Assembly: GCA_944323625.1 (NCBI GenBank)
Contig: CALUTD010000017.1
Span: 1-50,082 of the forward strand
DNA: 50,082 bases
From: Candidatus Gastranaerophilales bacterium
GTDB lineage: Bacteria > Cyanobacteriota > Vampirovibrionia > Gastranaerophilales > Gastranaerophilaceae
Direction of reading: 5' to 3'
In this document: piece by piece, positions 1 to 8,101 of the stretch
Position numbering within the stretch: the first letter of the stretch is position 1
Layout of the letters: each line of letters opens with the position of its first letter
Translations under genes and position numbers: made by a program
The notes under the pieces: model-generated
What the model was told of the DNA's origin: nothing
Databases searched by the model: none
What the model saw: the letters and a program-made list of their open reading frames with translations, nothing else

Positions 1-185
1 TTTAAATCAATATTTCATAAGAAATATTGATTTTATTTTGTTTAAATATTGATAAATATTGGTATATAATTATTATTACATAAGAGAATATATAATATGA
101 AAAAGATAAAATCATTTACACTTGCTGAAGTTTTAATCACCCTGGTAATTATAGGTATTATTGCAGCTATAACTGTTCCTGTTAT
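1..185 (+). repeat. 185-bp direct repeat, copy 1 (prepilin 5' cassette)
   Basis: These bases are identical to 971-1155 over the full length. The repeat holds an inverted repeat (4-33), an AT-rich promoter region with a TATAAT at 65-70, the ribosome-binding region and the first ~30 codons of a prepilin-like gene. Identity stops abruptly at base 186, inside codon 30, after which the two genes are strongly diverged. The left end may extend beyond the window. No good -35 box was found at the right distance from the TATAAT. Confidence 0.95.
4..33. repeat. Inverted repeat, 13-bp arms, upstream of prepilin gene
   Basis: Bases 4-16 (AAATCAATATTTC) pair perfectly with 21-33 across a 4-base ATAA loop, and a T-rich stretch follows. 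It could be the terminator of a gene lying left of the window or an operator for the prepilin promoter. The second copy at 974-1003 has no gene directly upstream on the plus strand other than the orphan leader, which slightly favours a regulatory role. Confidence 0.6.
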
Positions 186-822
186 AGTTAACAAATATCA
201 AGAAAGAATTTTGGTAGAGCGCTTAAAACAAACATATTCAATTTTTTCGCAGGCTTATTTAATGGCTGTGAGAGATAATGGAGCTATAGAAGATTGGGAT
301 TTAGGAACGAAAGATTCTCAGGCGGGAGCCAAAAAAATATATGATATATTAAAACCTTATTTGAATAAAGCAAAAGAATGTGAAACCGATTCAGGCTGTT
401 TTTATTCGGGGACATATAAGTCATTGTTTGGCTCACAATATGCCTGGCAGCCTTCGACTCATAATGTATATTCAAGGGGCGTTCTTGCAAACGGTACAAC
501 ATTTGCTACATGGTCTGCAGGAAGCGGCTGTAAAACAAATATGAGTATATCAGGCACCGGAAAATATAGCCATGCCTGCGGCGCAATTCACGTTGATATA
601 AATGGGGATAAAGCTCCTAATAAAGCAGGTGTTGATTACTTTTCCCTTTTAATTGCAAGAGATGGTATTCTTCCATCTGGAGGTAAAGATTATAAATCAC
701 CATATAATCTAAAATGTAAATATCAAGATACATCAAATACAAACGGAGAAGCATGTGCGTACTGGGTCATAGCAAAGGGCAATATGGACTATAGAAGGCG
801 CGATATTTCGAATCAATATTAA
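97..822 (+). CDS. Prepilin-like (type II secretion/type IV pilin N-terminus) protein A
   Basis: A 241-aa protein beginning with a short basic leader, then Ser6-Phe7 and the class III signal FTLAEVLIT, so Glu is at mature position +5. A hydrophobic helix covers residues 7-30. A prepilin peptidase would cleave between Ser6 and Phe7; the residue before the cut is Ser, not the usual Gly. The C-terminal two thirds are exported, contain several cysteines, and carry a DINGDKAPNKAG-like loop (about residue 168) found in all paralogues of this window, which resembles the calcium loop of major pseudopilins (inference). The start is supported by its equivalence with the paralogue at 1067. The target and partners are unknown. 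Confidence 0.85.
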   Translation: MKKIKSFTLAEVLITLVIIGIIAAITVPVIVNKYQERILVERLKQTYSIFSQAYLMAVRDNGAIEDWDLGTKDSQAGAKKIYDILKPYLNKAKECETDSGCFYSGTYKSLFGSQYAWQPSTHNVYSRGVLANGTTFATWSAGSGCKTNMSISGTGKYSHACGAIHVDINGDKAPNKAGVDYFSLLIARDGILPSGGKDYKSPYNLKCKYQDTSNTNGEACAYWVIAKGNMDYRRRDISNQY

Positions 823-836
823 TTTTTATTTTCTTG

Positions 837-925
837 TTTGCTAAAAGCAGTGAATATATGTTAATATAAATCAAAAAGGAGATAAACTTATCAGTAAATC
901 AATAAACCGCCACGGGGGGGGGTAA
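837..925 (+). promoter_or_regulatory. Orphan poly-G prepilin leader (start codon lost)
   Basis: This stretch aligns with the leader at 35164-35258. It shares the promoter-like region, the Shine-Dalgarno GGAGATAAA, then ATC at 890-892 where the other has ATG, seven codons ending CGC CAC, nine G at 914-922 and TAA at 923-925. Neither the nine-G frame nor the eight-G frame leads to a prepilin; the latter reads into the 185-bp repeat and stops. It looks like a leader cut off from its gene body, probably by the event that placed the repeat copy at 971. Confidence 0.7.
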
Positions 926-970
926 ATTAAACTATAAAAATAAGATTTTATTATTTTTTATTAATATAAC

Positions 971-1155
971 TTTAAATCAATATTTCATAAGAAATATTGA
1001 TTTTATTTTGTTTAAATATTGATAAATATTGGTATATAATTATTATTACATAAGAGAATATATAATATGAAAAAGATAAAATCATTTACACTTGCTGAAG
1101 TTTTAATCACCCTGGTAATTATAGGTATTATTGCAGCTATAACTGTTCCTGTTAT
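971..1155 (+). repeat. 185-bp direct repeat, copy 2 (prepilin 5' cassette)
   Basis: Perfect copy of bases 1-185, including the inverted repeat (here 974-1003), the promoter region and the first ~30 codons of the gene starting at 1067. The sharp end of identity inside the coding region implies a recent duplication or gene conversion of the 5' end only. Confidence 0.95.
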
Positions 1156-1750
1156 TATGGCAAATGCCCAAAAACAAGAAACAATTTCCAAATTAAAAAA
1201 AGTATATTCAACAATTTCCCAGGCAACAAAACGCGCAATTATTGACAACGGCCCTGCCGATGAATGGATAAATGATCCTAAATACGTAGATACAGGCCTA
1301 GACCAAGATTATTATTTTAACATATATATAAAACCGTATTACAATGCGGAAGATTGTTTTGCTCCAACCCCAAAATGTGGTTATACCGAAGATTCCGTAT
1401 GGACAAAATTAGATAATACCACAGACGAGGTACATTATTATGGCCCATTAGCGCATGCATTTATGTTGTCTGACGGAACTTATATTAAATTTTGGATGGA
1501 TGGCGGTCCTACAACGTGTGAAAATCCTTTAGGTGGTGGCTGTTATCCTCAATATTATGTAGATATTAACGGCCCTAAAGGGCCAAACAAATACGGACAT
1601 GATGTTTTTGTATTTGATATTGAATCACCTGAAGGATTAGTAGGTAATAAATATAATGAAGAATTTTGTAAAAAAGGTACAACAGGATACGGCTGTAGCA
1701 CAAAACTTATTAAGGATAACTGGGAGTTCAAAGATGATTATCCTTGGTAA
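1067..1750 (+). CDS. Prepilin-like protein B
   Basis: A 227-aa protein whose first ~30 residues are identical to protein A (97-822) because both lie in the 185-bp repeat. The remainder differs. It has the KSF-TLAEV prepilin signal, the transmembrane helix, cysteine pairs, the loop VDINGPKGPNKYG (near residue 165) and the C-terminal motif WEFKDDYPW. That terminal W-E-x-K-x-D-Y-P motif is shared with the proteins at 17577 and 35223. It is probably a minor pilin or pseudopilin of a type IV pilus/type II secretion-like machine. No assembly ATPase, platform protein or peptidase is in the window. Confidence 0.85.
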   Translation: MKKIKSFTLAEVLITLVIIGIIAAITVPVIMANAQKQETISKLKKVYSTISQATKRAIIDNGPADEWINDPKYVDTGLDQDYYFNIYIKPYYNAEDCFAPTPKCGYTEDSVWTKLDNTTDEVHYYGPLAHAFMLSDGTYIKFWMDGGPTTCENPLGGGCYPQYYVDINGPKGPNKYGHDVFVFDIESPEGLVGNKYNEEFCKKGTTGYGCSTKLIKDNWEFKDDYPW

Positions 1751-1807
1751 ATTACAAATTGCCCGGGATAGCAGAGCGAATAATAAATTTTCAGACAACT
1801 TTAAAAA

Positions 1808-2543
1808 TTATTCTTGAAGCATTTTATATGTACAGCCTGCTCCATTCATATTACTTGTTGATGTATCTGAACAATAAGAATCATTAACACTATAGTATGT
1901 GCTACCTTTAGCTCCCATTGGTAATAGATCTCCGTCATTTGTTAATTGAAACATAAATAGGTCGCGGCCTAATCTGTTAGGACCTTTGCCAAATCCGTTT
2001 ACATCTGCTGAAATGCATGTCTGATTTGAAGTTTGATTTTCTAATAATATTAGTGTACCGTCATTTAAAACAAACTGTCCGTCATCAAAAAGACTAATAT
2101 TTACATTTGCTTTTCCGTTATAAGTTTTATATAGTATATGGTTTTCTCCTTTATAAGCGCTGTTATTTGTATTGGGAATACAAGCTTTATTGACATCGTC
2201 ATGTCCCAATCCGCAATCATACATTACATTTAAGTATTTTGTTAATTTTGATTTTAGAGTATGTAATGATAATTCGGAACTTGCTAGCCTTTCCCCGTTA
2301 TCAAACTGATAATTATCTAAAGCCTGTTTTAAAACAGAATAATTTTTCTTTAAAGAAGATTTTATTGCCTGATTTTGATAATTTGCAAAAATAATGGGAA
2401 CAGTTATAGCTGCAATAATCCCAATAACAACAAGCGTAATTAATACTTCCGTAAGCGTAAATGAAGGTTTTTTAAAAAAACAATAATTATTAAAAACTAC
2501 CTTCTTTCTACCCCCCCCCGTGGCGGTTTTTTGTTTTATTCAT
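1808..2543 (-). CDS. Prepilin-like protein C, interrupted by a nine-G tract
   Basis: Translation from ATG at 2543, preceded by the Shine-Dalgarno AAGGAG, gives MNKTKNRHGGG and then TAG directly after nine G (2519-2511). With eight G, or after a +1 ribosomal slip, the frame continues through RKKVV and a short linker into PSFTLTEVLITLVVIG, a full prepilin signal and transmembrane helix, and on to the C-terminal domain ending at 1808, about 244 residues in all. An ATG at 2224 lies far past the helix and would give a protein without the export signal, so it is unlikely to be the real start. The C-terminal domain has the VNGFGKGPNRLGRD loop of the family. The gene is either switched off in this template, read by frameshifting, or carries a homopolymer sequencing error; two independent loci with the same state make error less likely. 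Confidence 0.75.
2511..2543 (-). promoter_or_regulatory. Poly-G switch or frameshift site of prepilin C
   Basis: On the minus strand the element reads start codon, seven codons, nine G and TAG. The spacing from start codon to the first G is 24 bases, identical to the elements at 890 and 35223. The sequence flanking the tract, CGCCAC before and TA(A/G) after, is also the same in all three. Confidence 0.75.
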
Positions 2544-2828
2544 AAAAATTCTCCTTTTTTCTATCATAATCTTTTACTTTTTTTAATGTATAAATTATAT
2601 CATGTTCTTCAATAATAATGTATCCTTTTGAAGCAAGATACGGTATTAAAGATGCATACCCTTATAAGATGAAGTACCTTTATATTCGACTTCAAACTGT
2701 GCACTGTTCCTTTTCGAAGGAATAAGAGTATTTACAACGGGAGAAACTGATTCATCTTTCCCAAACATAAACCATATTGCAAAAGAAATTAATGTAAGAA
2801 GAAGTATGGTAATTACAGTTGTCAGCAT
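2536..2828 (-). pseudogene. Small membrane protein, frameshifted by one base, overlapping prepilin C
   Basis: From ATG at 2828 a 60-aa frame encodes one N-terminal transmembrane helix (residues 3-20) and ends at 2646. If one base is added near 2660 the frame continues with GYASLIPYLASKG and a protein-like stretch ending at TAA 2538-2536, giving 97 residues. That stop overlaps the ATG of prepilin C (ATGAATAA), the usual arrangement for translational coupling. The continuation and the overlap strongly suggest one original gene with a one-base deletion or sequence error. A TATAAT preceded by TGT (extended -10) lies at 2868-2860. Function unknown. Confidence 0.55.
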
Positions 2829-2859
2829 AATAAAACCTTCATTTTAAATCTACGATTTT

Positions 2860-2868
2860 ATTATAACA
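2860..2868 (-). promoter_or_regulatory. Extended -10 promoter of the small membrane protein/prepilin C pair
   Basis: The minus strand reads TGTTATAAT, a TG-n-TATAAT extended -10, about 32 bases before the ATG at 2828. No clear -35 box is present, which extended -10 promoters can tolerate. Confidence 0.5.
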
Positions 2869-3135
2869 GATTCTCAAATTTTATAAAAATTTTATAGTAT
2901 CTATAAGATTAAAAGTTGATTTTATTTTGTCAAAAGACATATCTGCTTCATTTCGTAAAAACCTTTCGGTTTTTCCTGCTGTCTTGTTTTTGCTTCCTCG
3001 CGGGCAAGCAGTTTGTTTCGCTACCGCTGTCACTCACTTTTGCCTCACATATTCGGGCTGGGCGGCTATGCAGCACATAAAACAATTAAGCAAAATTAAA
3101 ATAAGTTGAGCAAATTTAGAAACCGGCTCTGCCGG

Positions 3136-3517
3136 CGCCCTACGGAAAATCCGCTTCTTGGATTTTCCTCTCGGCTCAGGCATTCTGCTTCATTTCGCAA
3201 AAATCTTACGATTTTTTCTTCATTCCGCCTGCCTTTCGCCTCTTCGGGCTCGCACGCTTCCGCGTGACTCCGCCCTACGGAAAATCCGCTTCTTGGATTT
3301 TCCTCTCGGCTCAGGCATTCTGCTTCATTTCGCAAAAATCTTACGATTTTTTCTTCATTCCGCCTGCCTTTCGCCTCTTCGGGCTCGCACGCTTCCGCGT
3401 GACTCCGCCCTACGGAAAATCCGCTTCTTGGATTTTCCTCTCGGCTCAGGCATTCTGCTTCATTTCGCAAAAATCTTACGATTTTTTCTTCATTCCGCCT
3501 GCCTTTCGCCTCTTCGG
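3136..3517 (+). repeat. 135-bp tandem repeat, 2.8 copies
   Basis: Units at 3136-3270, 3271-3405 and 3406-3517 (truncated) are almost identical with a period of exactly 135 bases. Each unit contains internal hairpins: AAAATCC/GGATTTT, AAAAATC/GATTTTT and CACGC/GCGTG. Parts of the unit recur at 3893-3949 and, inverted, at 50031-50082, so it is a dispersed family. Confidence 0.95.
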
Positions 3518-3735
3518 CGTTCCGCTTCGCTTAAAAATAGGTAAATTTTTGTTAAATAAAGTTGAGCTAAGCTAGAGACCCGCCGCTGCGATAAAAATAA
3601 GTTGAGTAAGGTCGAATATAAGTTAAGCTGGTTAGGACCCCGCCGCTGCGGGCGGGAAATCCGCTCCTCAGGATGACATTAGAGTATTTTTTAAGCAGTT
3701 AACAAGAAAATACCCCCCTCTCTCTCCTTTTCGTC

Positions 3736-3756
3736 AACCTGAACTTGTTTCAGGTT
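3736..3756. repeat. Short hairpin, 8-bp arms
   Basis: AACCTGAA at 3736-3743 pairs with TTCAGGTT at 3749-3756 over a 5-base loop. It lies within the repeat array and has no following T-run, so it is not a standard terminator. Confidence 0.6.
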
Positions 3757-3834
3757 CTGACCAGTATGGGAATACAACATAAAACTACAAATATAAAACC
3801 TTGTAAAATACATGTGTAACTCTATGCCGGTAAG

Positions 3835-3862
3835 ATCCTGAGCTCGCTCCGCTCCTCAGGAT
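3835..3862. repeat. Hairpin with ATCCTGAG/CTCAGGAT arms
   Basis: ATCCTGAG at 3835-3842 pairs with CTCAGGAT at 3855-3862. The right arm with its flank, CCTCAGGATGACA, also occurs at about 3665-3677, showing it is part of a repeated intergenic element. Confidence 0.6.
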
Positions 3863-3892
3863 GACAATTGAAGTATGTGTGACATCTAGCCC

Positions 3893-3949
3893 TCGGGCTC
3901 GCACGCTTCCGCGTGACTCCGCCCTACGGAAAATCCGCTTCTTGGATTT
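3893..3949 (+). repeat. Dispersed partial copy of the 135-bp repeat
   Basis: 57 bases match the TCGGGCTCGCACG-to-GGATTT part of the tandem units at 3136-3517. A more diverged copy follows and ends at the stop codon of the gene at 4071, where TAG runs straight into the CGGATTT edge of the element. Confidence 0.85.
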
Positions 3950-4070
3950 GCTGTTCGCATAACCCTTGCAACCTCATTTCAAAAACCTTACGGTTTTTTG
4001 CATTCGGTCGGGTTATTGCTCCCCTCGGGCTCGTTCGGCCTTCGCCTCAACTCCGCCCTGCGCAAATCCG

Positions 4071-5444
4071 CTATTTTGTTGATAGATATTCGTTAATTGC
4101 TTTTGCGGCTCTTTTTCCTGCTCCCATTGCGTTAATTGCTGTAGAAGAACCTACAGGCGCAACGTCACCTCCGGCATATATTCCATTTACTGATGTTTCA
4201 CCGGTTTCTGCGTTTATAATAATATATCCTTTTGAGTTTGTTTCTAAATCCATGTTATCTTTTAACATAGAAGCTTGAATCGTCGGATTTGGACCTGTTC
4301 CTAAAGCAACAATAACAGTATCAACATCTAAATCAAGAGTTTCTCCTGTCGGAACGGGTTTTCTTCTTCCTGATTCATCAGGTTCCCCTAATTCCATTAC
4401 TTCAAAACACATACCATTGACATATCCGTCTTTGTTGTATATTTCTTTGGGAGCTAAAAGGAATTTAAATATAACACCCTCTTCTTTAGCATGCCTGATT
4501 TCTTCTAAACGTGCGGGCAGTTCGGCTTCTGTTCTGCGGTATGCAATATAAACTTCTTTAAAACCAATTCTAACTGCAACTCTTGCCGCATCCATTGCAA
4601 CATTACCGCCGCCGATTACTGCAACTTTCTCGCCGACTCTGATAGGGGTTGCAGTATCTTCTAAATTTGCCTGCATAAGGTTAACCCTTGTCAAGAACTC
4701 ATTGGCACTGTATACTCCGTTTAAATTTTCACCCGGGATTCCCATCATTTTGGGAAGCCCTGCCCCCGAACCAATAACTATAGCGTCAAACCCGTCATCC
4801 TGCAGTTGTTTAATAGTAATTGATTTACCGACAACAACGTTTGTAACAAATTTAACACCCATATCTTTTAAATTAGATATTTCTTTATCAAGAAAAGTTC
4901 TCGGAAGTCTGAATGGGGGAATGCCGTACCTTAAAACACCGCCGAGTTTATGAAGCGCTTCAAAAACTACAACCTCATGACCGGCTTTTCTAAGGTCAGC
5001 CGCGGCTGTAATACCTGCACAACCTGAGCCTATAATTGCAACTTTCTTACCTGTTTCTTTAATTTCTCCTTTTTTCATACAGGTAGCATCGCCGACATAT
5101 CTTTCCAATGCTCCGATTGCTATTGGTTCTGATTTAATACCCAAAACACATTTGCCTTCACACTGGCGCTCCTGCGGGCAAACTCTTCCGCATACGGAAG
5201 GTAAAAGACTTGATTCCCTTATAACTTCTCCTGCTTTTTCTATGTTGCCTTCTTTAATTTCTTTTATAAAACCGGGTATATCAATATTAACAGGGCAGCC
5301 TTGCACACATCTCGGATTTTTACAGTTTAAACATCTTGATGCTTCCAATTTTGCCTGTTCATCTGTCAAATTAGATTCAACCGCATCAAAATTTGTTCTT
5401 CTTATCATAGGGTCCTGTTCGTGTTGTCTTTGTCTTGTTGCCAT
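4071..5444 (-). CDS. gltA: NADPH-dependent glutamate synthase-like flavoprotein (homotetrameric GltA/NfnB type)
   Basis: A 457-aa iron-sulfur flavoprotein. The N-terminus has two cysteine clusters, CLNCKNPRCVQGCP (near 40) and CGRVCPQERQCEGKC (near 85), for 4Fe-4S centres. A FAD-binding GSGCAGITAA motif lies near residue 139, an NADPH-binding GGGNVAMDAAR near 277, and a C-terminal GD motif in YAGGDVAP. The length fits the stand-alone glutamate synthase family rather than GltD working with a large subunit. No gltB-like gene is nearby. The close relative NfnB/SudA (electron-bifurcating transhydrogenase subunit) cannot be excluded, but no NfnA partner is adjacent. AAAAGGAA precedes the ATG. The stop codon abuts the hairpin repeat array. 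Confidence 0.85.
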   Translation of the reverse strand: MATRQRQHEQDPMIRRTNFDAVESNLTDEQAKLEASRCLNCKNPRCVQGCPVNIDIPGFIKEIKEGNIEKAGEVIRESSLLPSVCGRVCPQERQCEGKCVLGIKSEPIAIGALERYVGDATCMKKGEIKETGKKVAIIGSGCAGITAAADLRKAGHEVVVFEALHKLGGVLRYGIPPFRLPRTFLDKEISNLKDMGVKFVTNVVVGKSITIKQLQDDGFDAIVIGSGAGLPKMMGIPGENLNGVYSANEFLTRVNLMQANLEDTATPIRVGEKVAVIGGGNVAMDAARVAVRIGFKEVYIAYRRTEAELPARLEEIRHAKEEGVIFKFLLAPKEIYNKDGYVNGMCFEVMELGEPDESGRRKPVPTGETLDLDVDTVIVALGTGPNPTIQASMLKDNMDLETNSKGYIIINAETGETSVNGIYAGGDVAPVGSSTAINAMGAGKRAAKAINEYLSTK

Positions 5445-5574
5445 GTTATTTTTCCTTTTTGCTTAATACTTATATTCCTCATTATACTATAACCAATTTT
5501 CTAAAAAAATATTTTCATTAAACTTAATCTTTATGTATAATAAATACTTAAGTAAAAGTTTACGGAGATAAAGT

Positions 5575-6753
5575 ATGAATATTAATAAAAATTATTTAGA
5601 GCTTCAAGACAGTTATTTATTTTCAACTATAGCAAAAAAAGTATCCGAGTTTATCAAAGCAAATCCCAATAAAGAAGTAATCAGGCTCGGAATAGGAGAT
5701 GTAACTTTGCCGTTGGCTCCCGTTGTAGTTGAAGCGATAAAAAAAGCTGCAGATGAAATGGGAAAAAAAGAAACATTTAAAGGTTATGGTCCCGAACAGG
5801 GCTATGCTTTTTTACGTGAAGCCGTTAAAAAGTATTATTCAAGAAAATCCGTAGAACTTGAATCTGATGAAATATTTATATCTGACGGAGCAAAGAGTGA
5901 TTTAGGTAATATTCTTGACATTTTCGGACTTGATAATACTGTTTTGGTTCCCGACCCCGTATACCCCGTATACGTTGATACAAACATAATGGCCGGAAGA
6001 AAAATTGTATATGCCGATGCAAATGAATCAAACGGATTTTTGCCTTTGCCCGATGACAGTGTAAAAGCCGACATAATATATATGTGCTCACCAAACAATC
6101 CGACGGGTGCCGTATATACAAAAGAAAAATTGAAAAAATGGGTTGATTATGCACTAAAAAATAACGCTGTTATCCTTTTCGATGCGGCTTATGAATGTTT
6201 TATAAAATCTGATGAACTTCCTAACAGCATATATGAAATTGAAGGCGCAAAGGAATGTGCAATAGAGTTTTGTTCATTCTCAAAAACAGCAGGTTTTACG
6301 GGAACAAGATGCGGATATACCATAGTTCCGAAAACTCTTGAAAGAGATGGAGTGAAATTAAATAAACTTTGGCTCAGACGACAAACAACAAAGTTTAACG
6401 GAGTTCCTTATATTGTTCAAAAGGCTGCCGAAGCTGTATTCTCAGAAGTCGGACAAAAACAGATTAAAGAAAATCTTCAATATTATAATGATAATGCCAA
6501 AATTATTGCGGAAACTATGGATGAAAAAGGTATATGGTATACCGGCGGTAAACATTCACCTTATATTTGGTTAAAATGTCCTAATAATATGACCTCTTGG
6601 GAATTTTTTGATTATTTACTGAATAACATTGGAGTAGTAGGTACTCCGGGCGCCGGTTTCGGTAAAAACGGCGAAGGCTATTTCAGGTTAACTTCTTTTG
6701 GCGACAGAGAAAAAACAATAGAGGCAATGAAAAGATTTCGCAGTCTGTTTTAA
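5575..6753 (+). CDS. dapL: LL-diaminopimelate aminotransferase
   Basis: A 392-aa PLP-dependent fold-type I enzyme that converts tetrahydrodipicolinate directly to LL-diaminopimelate with glutamate as amino donor, for lysine and peptidoglycan. The N-terminal part ([28 protein letters not shown]) is typical of the DapL family. [11 protein letters not shown] is present, and the PLP lysine is Lys237 in [15 protein letters not shown]. Length matches the ~400-aa family. Shine-Dalgarno ACGGAG lies 9 bases before the ATG and a TATAAT is at 5536-5541. DapL is used by cyanobacteria, chlamydiae and several anaerobes, in keeping with the proposed lineage. Confidence 0.93.
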   Translation: MNINKNYLELQDSYLFSTIAKKVSEFIKANPNKEVIRLGIGDVTLPLAPVVVEAIKKAADEMGKKETFKGYGPEQGYAFLREAVKKYYSRKSVELESDEIFISDGAKSDLGNILDIFGLDNTVLVPDPVYPVYVDTNIMAGRKIVYADANESNGFLPLPDDSVKADIIYMCSPNNPTGAVYTKEKLKKWVDYALKNNAVILFDAAYECFIKSDELPNSIYEIEGAKECAIEFCSFSKTAGFTGTRCGYTIVPKTLERDGVKLNKLWLRRQTTKFNGVPYIVQKAAEAVFSEVGQKQIKENLQYYNDNAKIIAETMDEKGIWYTGGKHSPYIWLKCPNNMTSWEFFDYLLNNIGVVGTPGAGFGKNGEGYFRLTSFGDREKTIEAMKRFRSLF

Positions 6754-6871
6754 TTTGTCAGCACAAAATTTTTCATAATGAAACTTTATTGAACATTAAG
6801 AGTCTTATAAACAAGAGAATATAAAAAATATATGATTTTGTATTATAATGGAATAGAATAAGGAGAGAGTT

Positions 6872-8101
6872 GTGAAAAAATTTCTAAAAAACACCGCATT
6901 AATAACCTTAGCTTTAGTCGTAGTCAGTGTGAGCTTTAGCAGGAGTAATACCGCTATGGCCGAATCTGAAACCGCTCTTTATGACATGGTTTGGAAAATT
7001 GTTAACAGCAGATATCTTGACCAAACTAATAACGGTCAAAACTGGGAAAGATGGCGTCATAAATATGATGATAAAATTAAAACTCCCGAAGATGCTTATG
7101 TCGCAATTGATACAATGATTGCAAGTTTAAATGACAGATATACCAGGTTTGTTAATCCTAAAGAATTTGAAGAAGAAAAAAGTATGATAAAAGGTTCCTT
7201 ATTCGGAATTGGGATTCAAATAGGATTAAGAGACGGTAAGATTTTAATTATATCTCCGATTGAAGATACTCCGGGGGAAAGAGCGGGATTATTAGCAGAA
7301 GATGAAATCCTGTCAATTGATGGTGCTTCTACTAAAGATATGACAATTGATAAGGCTGCCGATAAAATAAGAGGTCCTAAAGGTACTGTTGTTGAGCTTG
7401 TTATTAAAAGAAAAGGCGAGCCGAATAAAACTTACAAAATAGAAAGAGATGAAATTGAAATAAAATCTATTTCTTTAAAAGTTCCTGAAAATGTTACTAT
7501 AGATGAAAGAATAGGATATATTAGATTAAGTTCTTTTATGGGGCGTAATGTCGGAAATGAATTCAGAGATATTATGCAAAAATACAAAGATAAAGAAGGT
7601 ATTATAATCGACTTAAGGGCAAATACAGGCGGACTTTTAAGTAATGCAATCCAAATATCTGATTTATTCCTTGATGATGATATTATAGTAAGCACAGTAG
7701 ACAGGGACGGTTATAAAGATACGGCGCGCTCAACAAGAAGATATTTTTCTTCGCAGCCTTTAGTTGTACTTATTAACAAGGGCAGTGCTTCCGCAAGTGA
7801 AATATTATCAGGTGCTTTAAAGGATAATCAAAGAGCTATTTTGGTAGGTGAAAATACTTTCGGAAAGGGGCTCGTACAAGAAGTTAAGAGTTTAAGTCCT
7901 TTTGGGGCAGGCCTGAATATTACAATACAAAAGTATTTGACTCCTAACGGAACTGACATTAACAAAAAAGGTATTGCGCCTGATATAGAGGTTAAAATAA
8001 CCGAACAGGATATCAAAGATAAAAATGATGTTCAGCTTAAAAAAGCTCAAGAAATTTTATTGCAAATGATAAAAAATGAAAAAATGTCTGCTAACCGTTA
8101 A
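6872..8101 (+). CDS. Carboxyl-terminal processing protease (S41 family)
   Basis: A 409-aa exported serine protease starting with GTG behind AAGGAGAGA. The N-terminus is a signal peptide (basic start, hydrophobic 8-22, AMAES region). A PDZ domain (about 95-180, with GIGIQIGLRDGK and GLLAEDEILSIDG) is followed by the S41 core. The catalytic Ser307 is in GSASASEIL and Lys332 in FGKGLVQE; their spacing of 25 matches CtpA enzymes. It should trim or degrade periplasmic proteins from their C-terminus. A TATAAT is at 6844-6849. Its 3' end overlaps the convergent gene at 8091 by 11 bases. Confidence 0.92.
   Translation: MKKFLKNTALITLALVVVSVSFSRSNTAMAESETALYDMVWKIVNSRYLDQTNNGQNWERWRHKYDDKIKTPEDAYVAIDTMIASLNDRYTRFVNPKEFEEEKSMIKGSLFGIGIQIGLRDGKILIISPIEDTPGERAGLLAEDEILSIDGASTKDMTIDKAADKIRGPKGTVVELVIKRKGEPNKTYKIERDEIEIKSISLKVPENVTIDERIGYIRLSSFMGRNVGNEFRDIMQKYKDKEGIIIDLRANTGGLLSNAIQISDLFLDDDIIVSTVDRDGYKDTARSTRRYFSSQPLVVLINKGSASASEILSGALKDNQRAILVGENTFGKGLVQEVKSLSPFGAGLNITIQKYLTPNGTDINKKGIAPDIEVKITEQDIKDKNDVQLKKAQEILLQMIKNEKMSANR

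Larger units (their letters stand above)
2926..4070. repeat. Gene-free array of GC-richer hairpin repeats
   Basis: About 1.1 kb without a credible gene. It contains many short hairpins of the form AAAAACC-TTTC-GGTTTTT (from about 2956), a 135-bp tandem unit (3136-3517), several AAGTTGAGC units followed by CCGCCGCTGCG (about 3101, 3559, 3599, 3620), and two 8-bp-arm hairpins (3736-3756, 3835-3862). The base composition is visibly richer in G and C than the surrounding genes. Long open frames on both strands exist only because the 135-bp period is a multiple of three. Confidence 0.85.

Noticed and set aside
1-2543. Type II secretion or type IV pilus operon
   Set aside because: Only prepilin-like subunits are present; no ATPase, platform protein, secretin or peptidase gene is in the window.
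2927-3109. A 60-aa frame in the repeat array
   Set aside because: It lies in hairpin-rich repeat DNA, has no Shine-Dalgarno and no protein-like pattern.
3096-3575. Three long open frames (about 103-128 aa) on both strands
   Set aside because: They arise because the 135-bp tandem repeat has a period divisible by three and no stops; they lack ribosome-binding sites and show repeated peptides on both strands at once.
3100-3960. CRISPR array
   Set aside because: Repeats are long, directly abutting and not separated by unique spacers of constant length; no cas genes are present.
3913-4278. A 121-aa frame overlapping the gltA 3' end
   Set aside because: Half is repeat DNA and half is antisense to the well-supported gltA gene.
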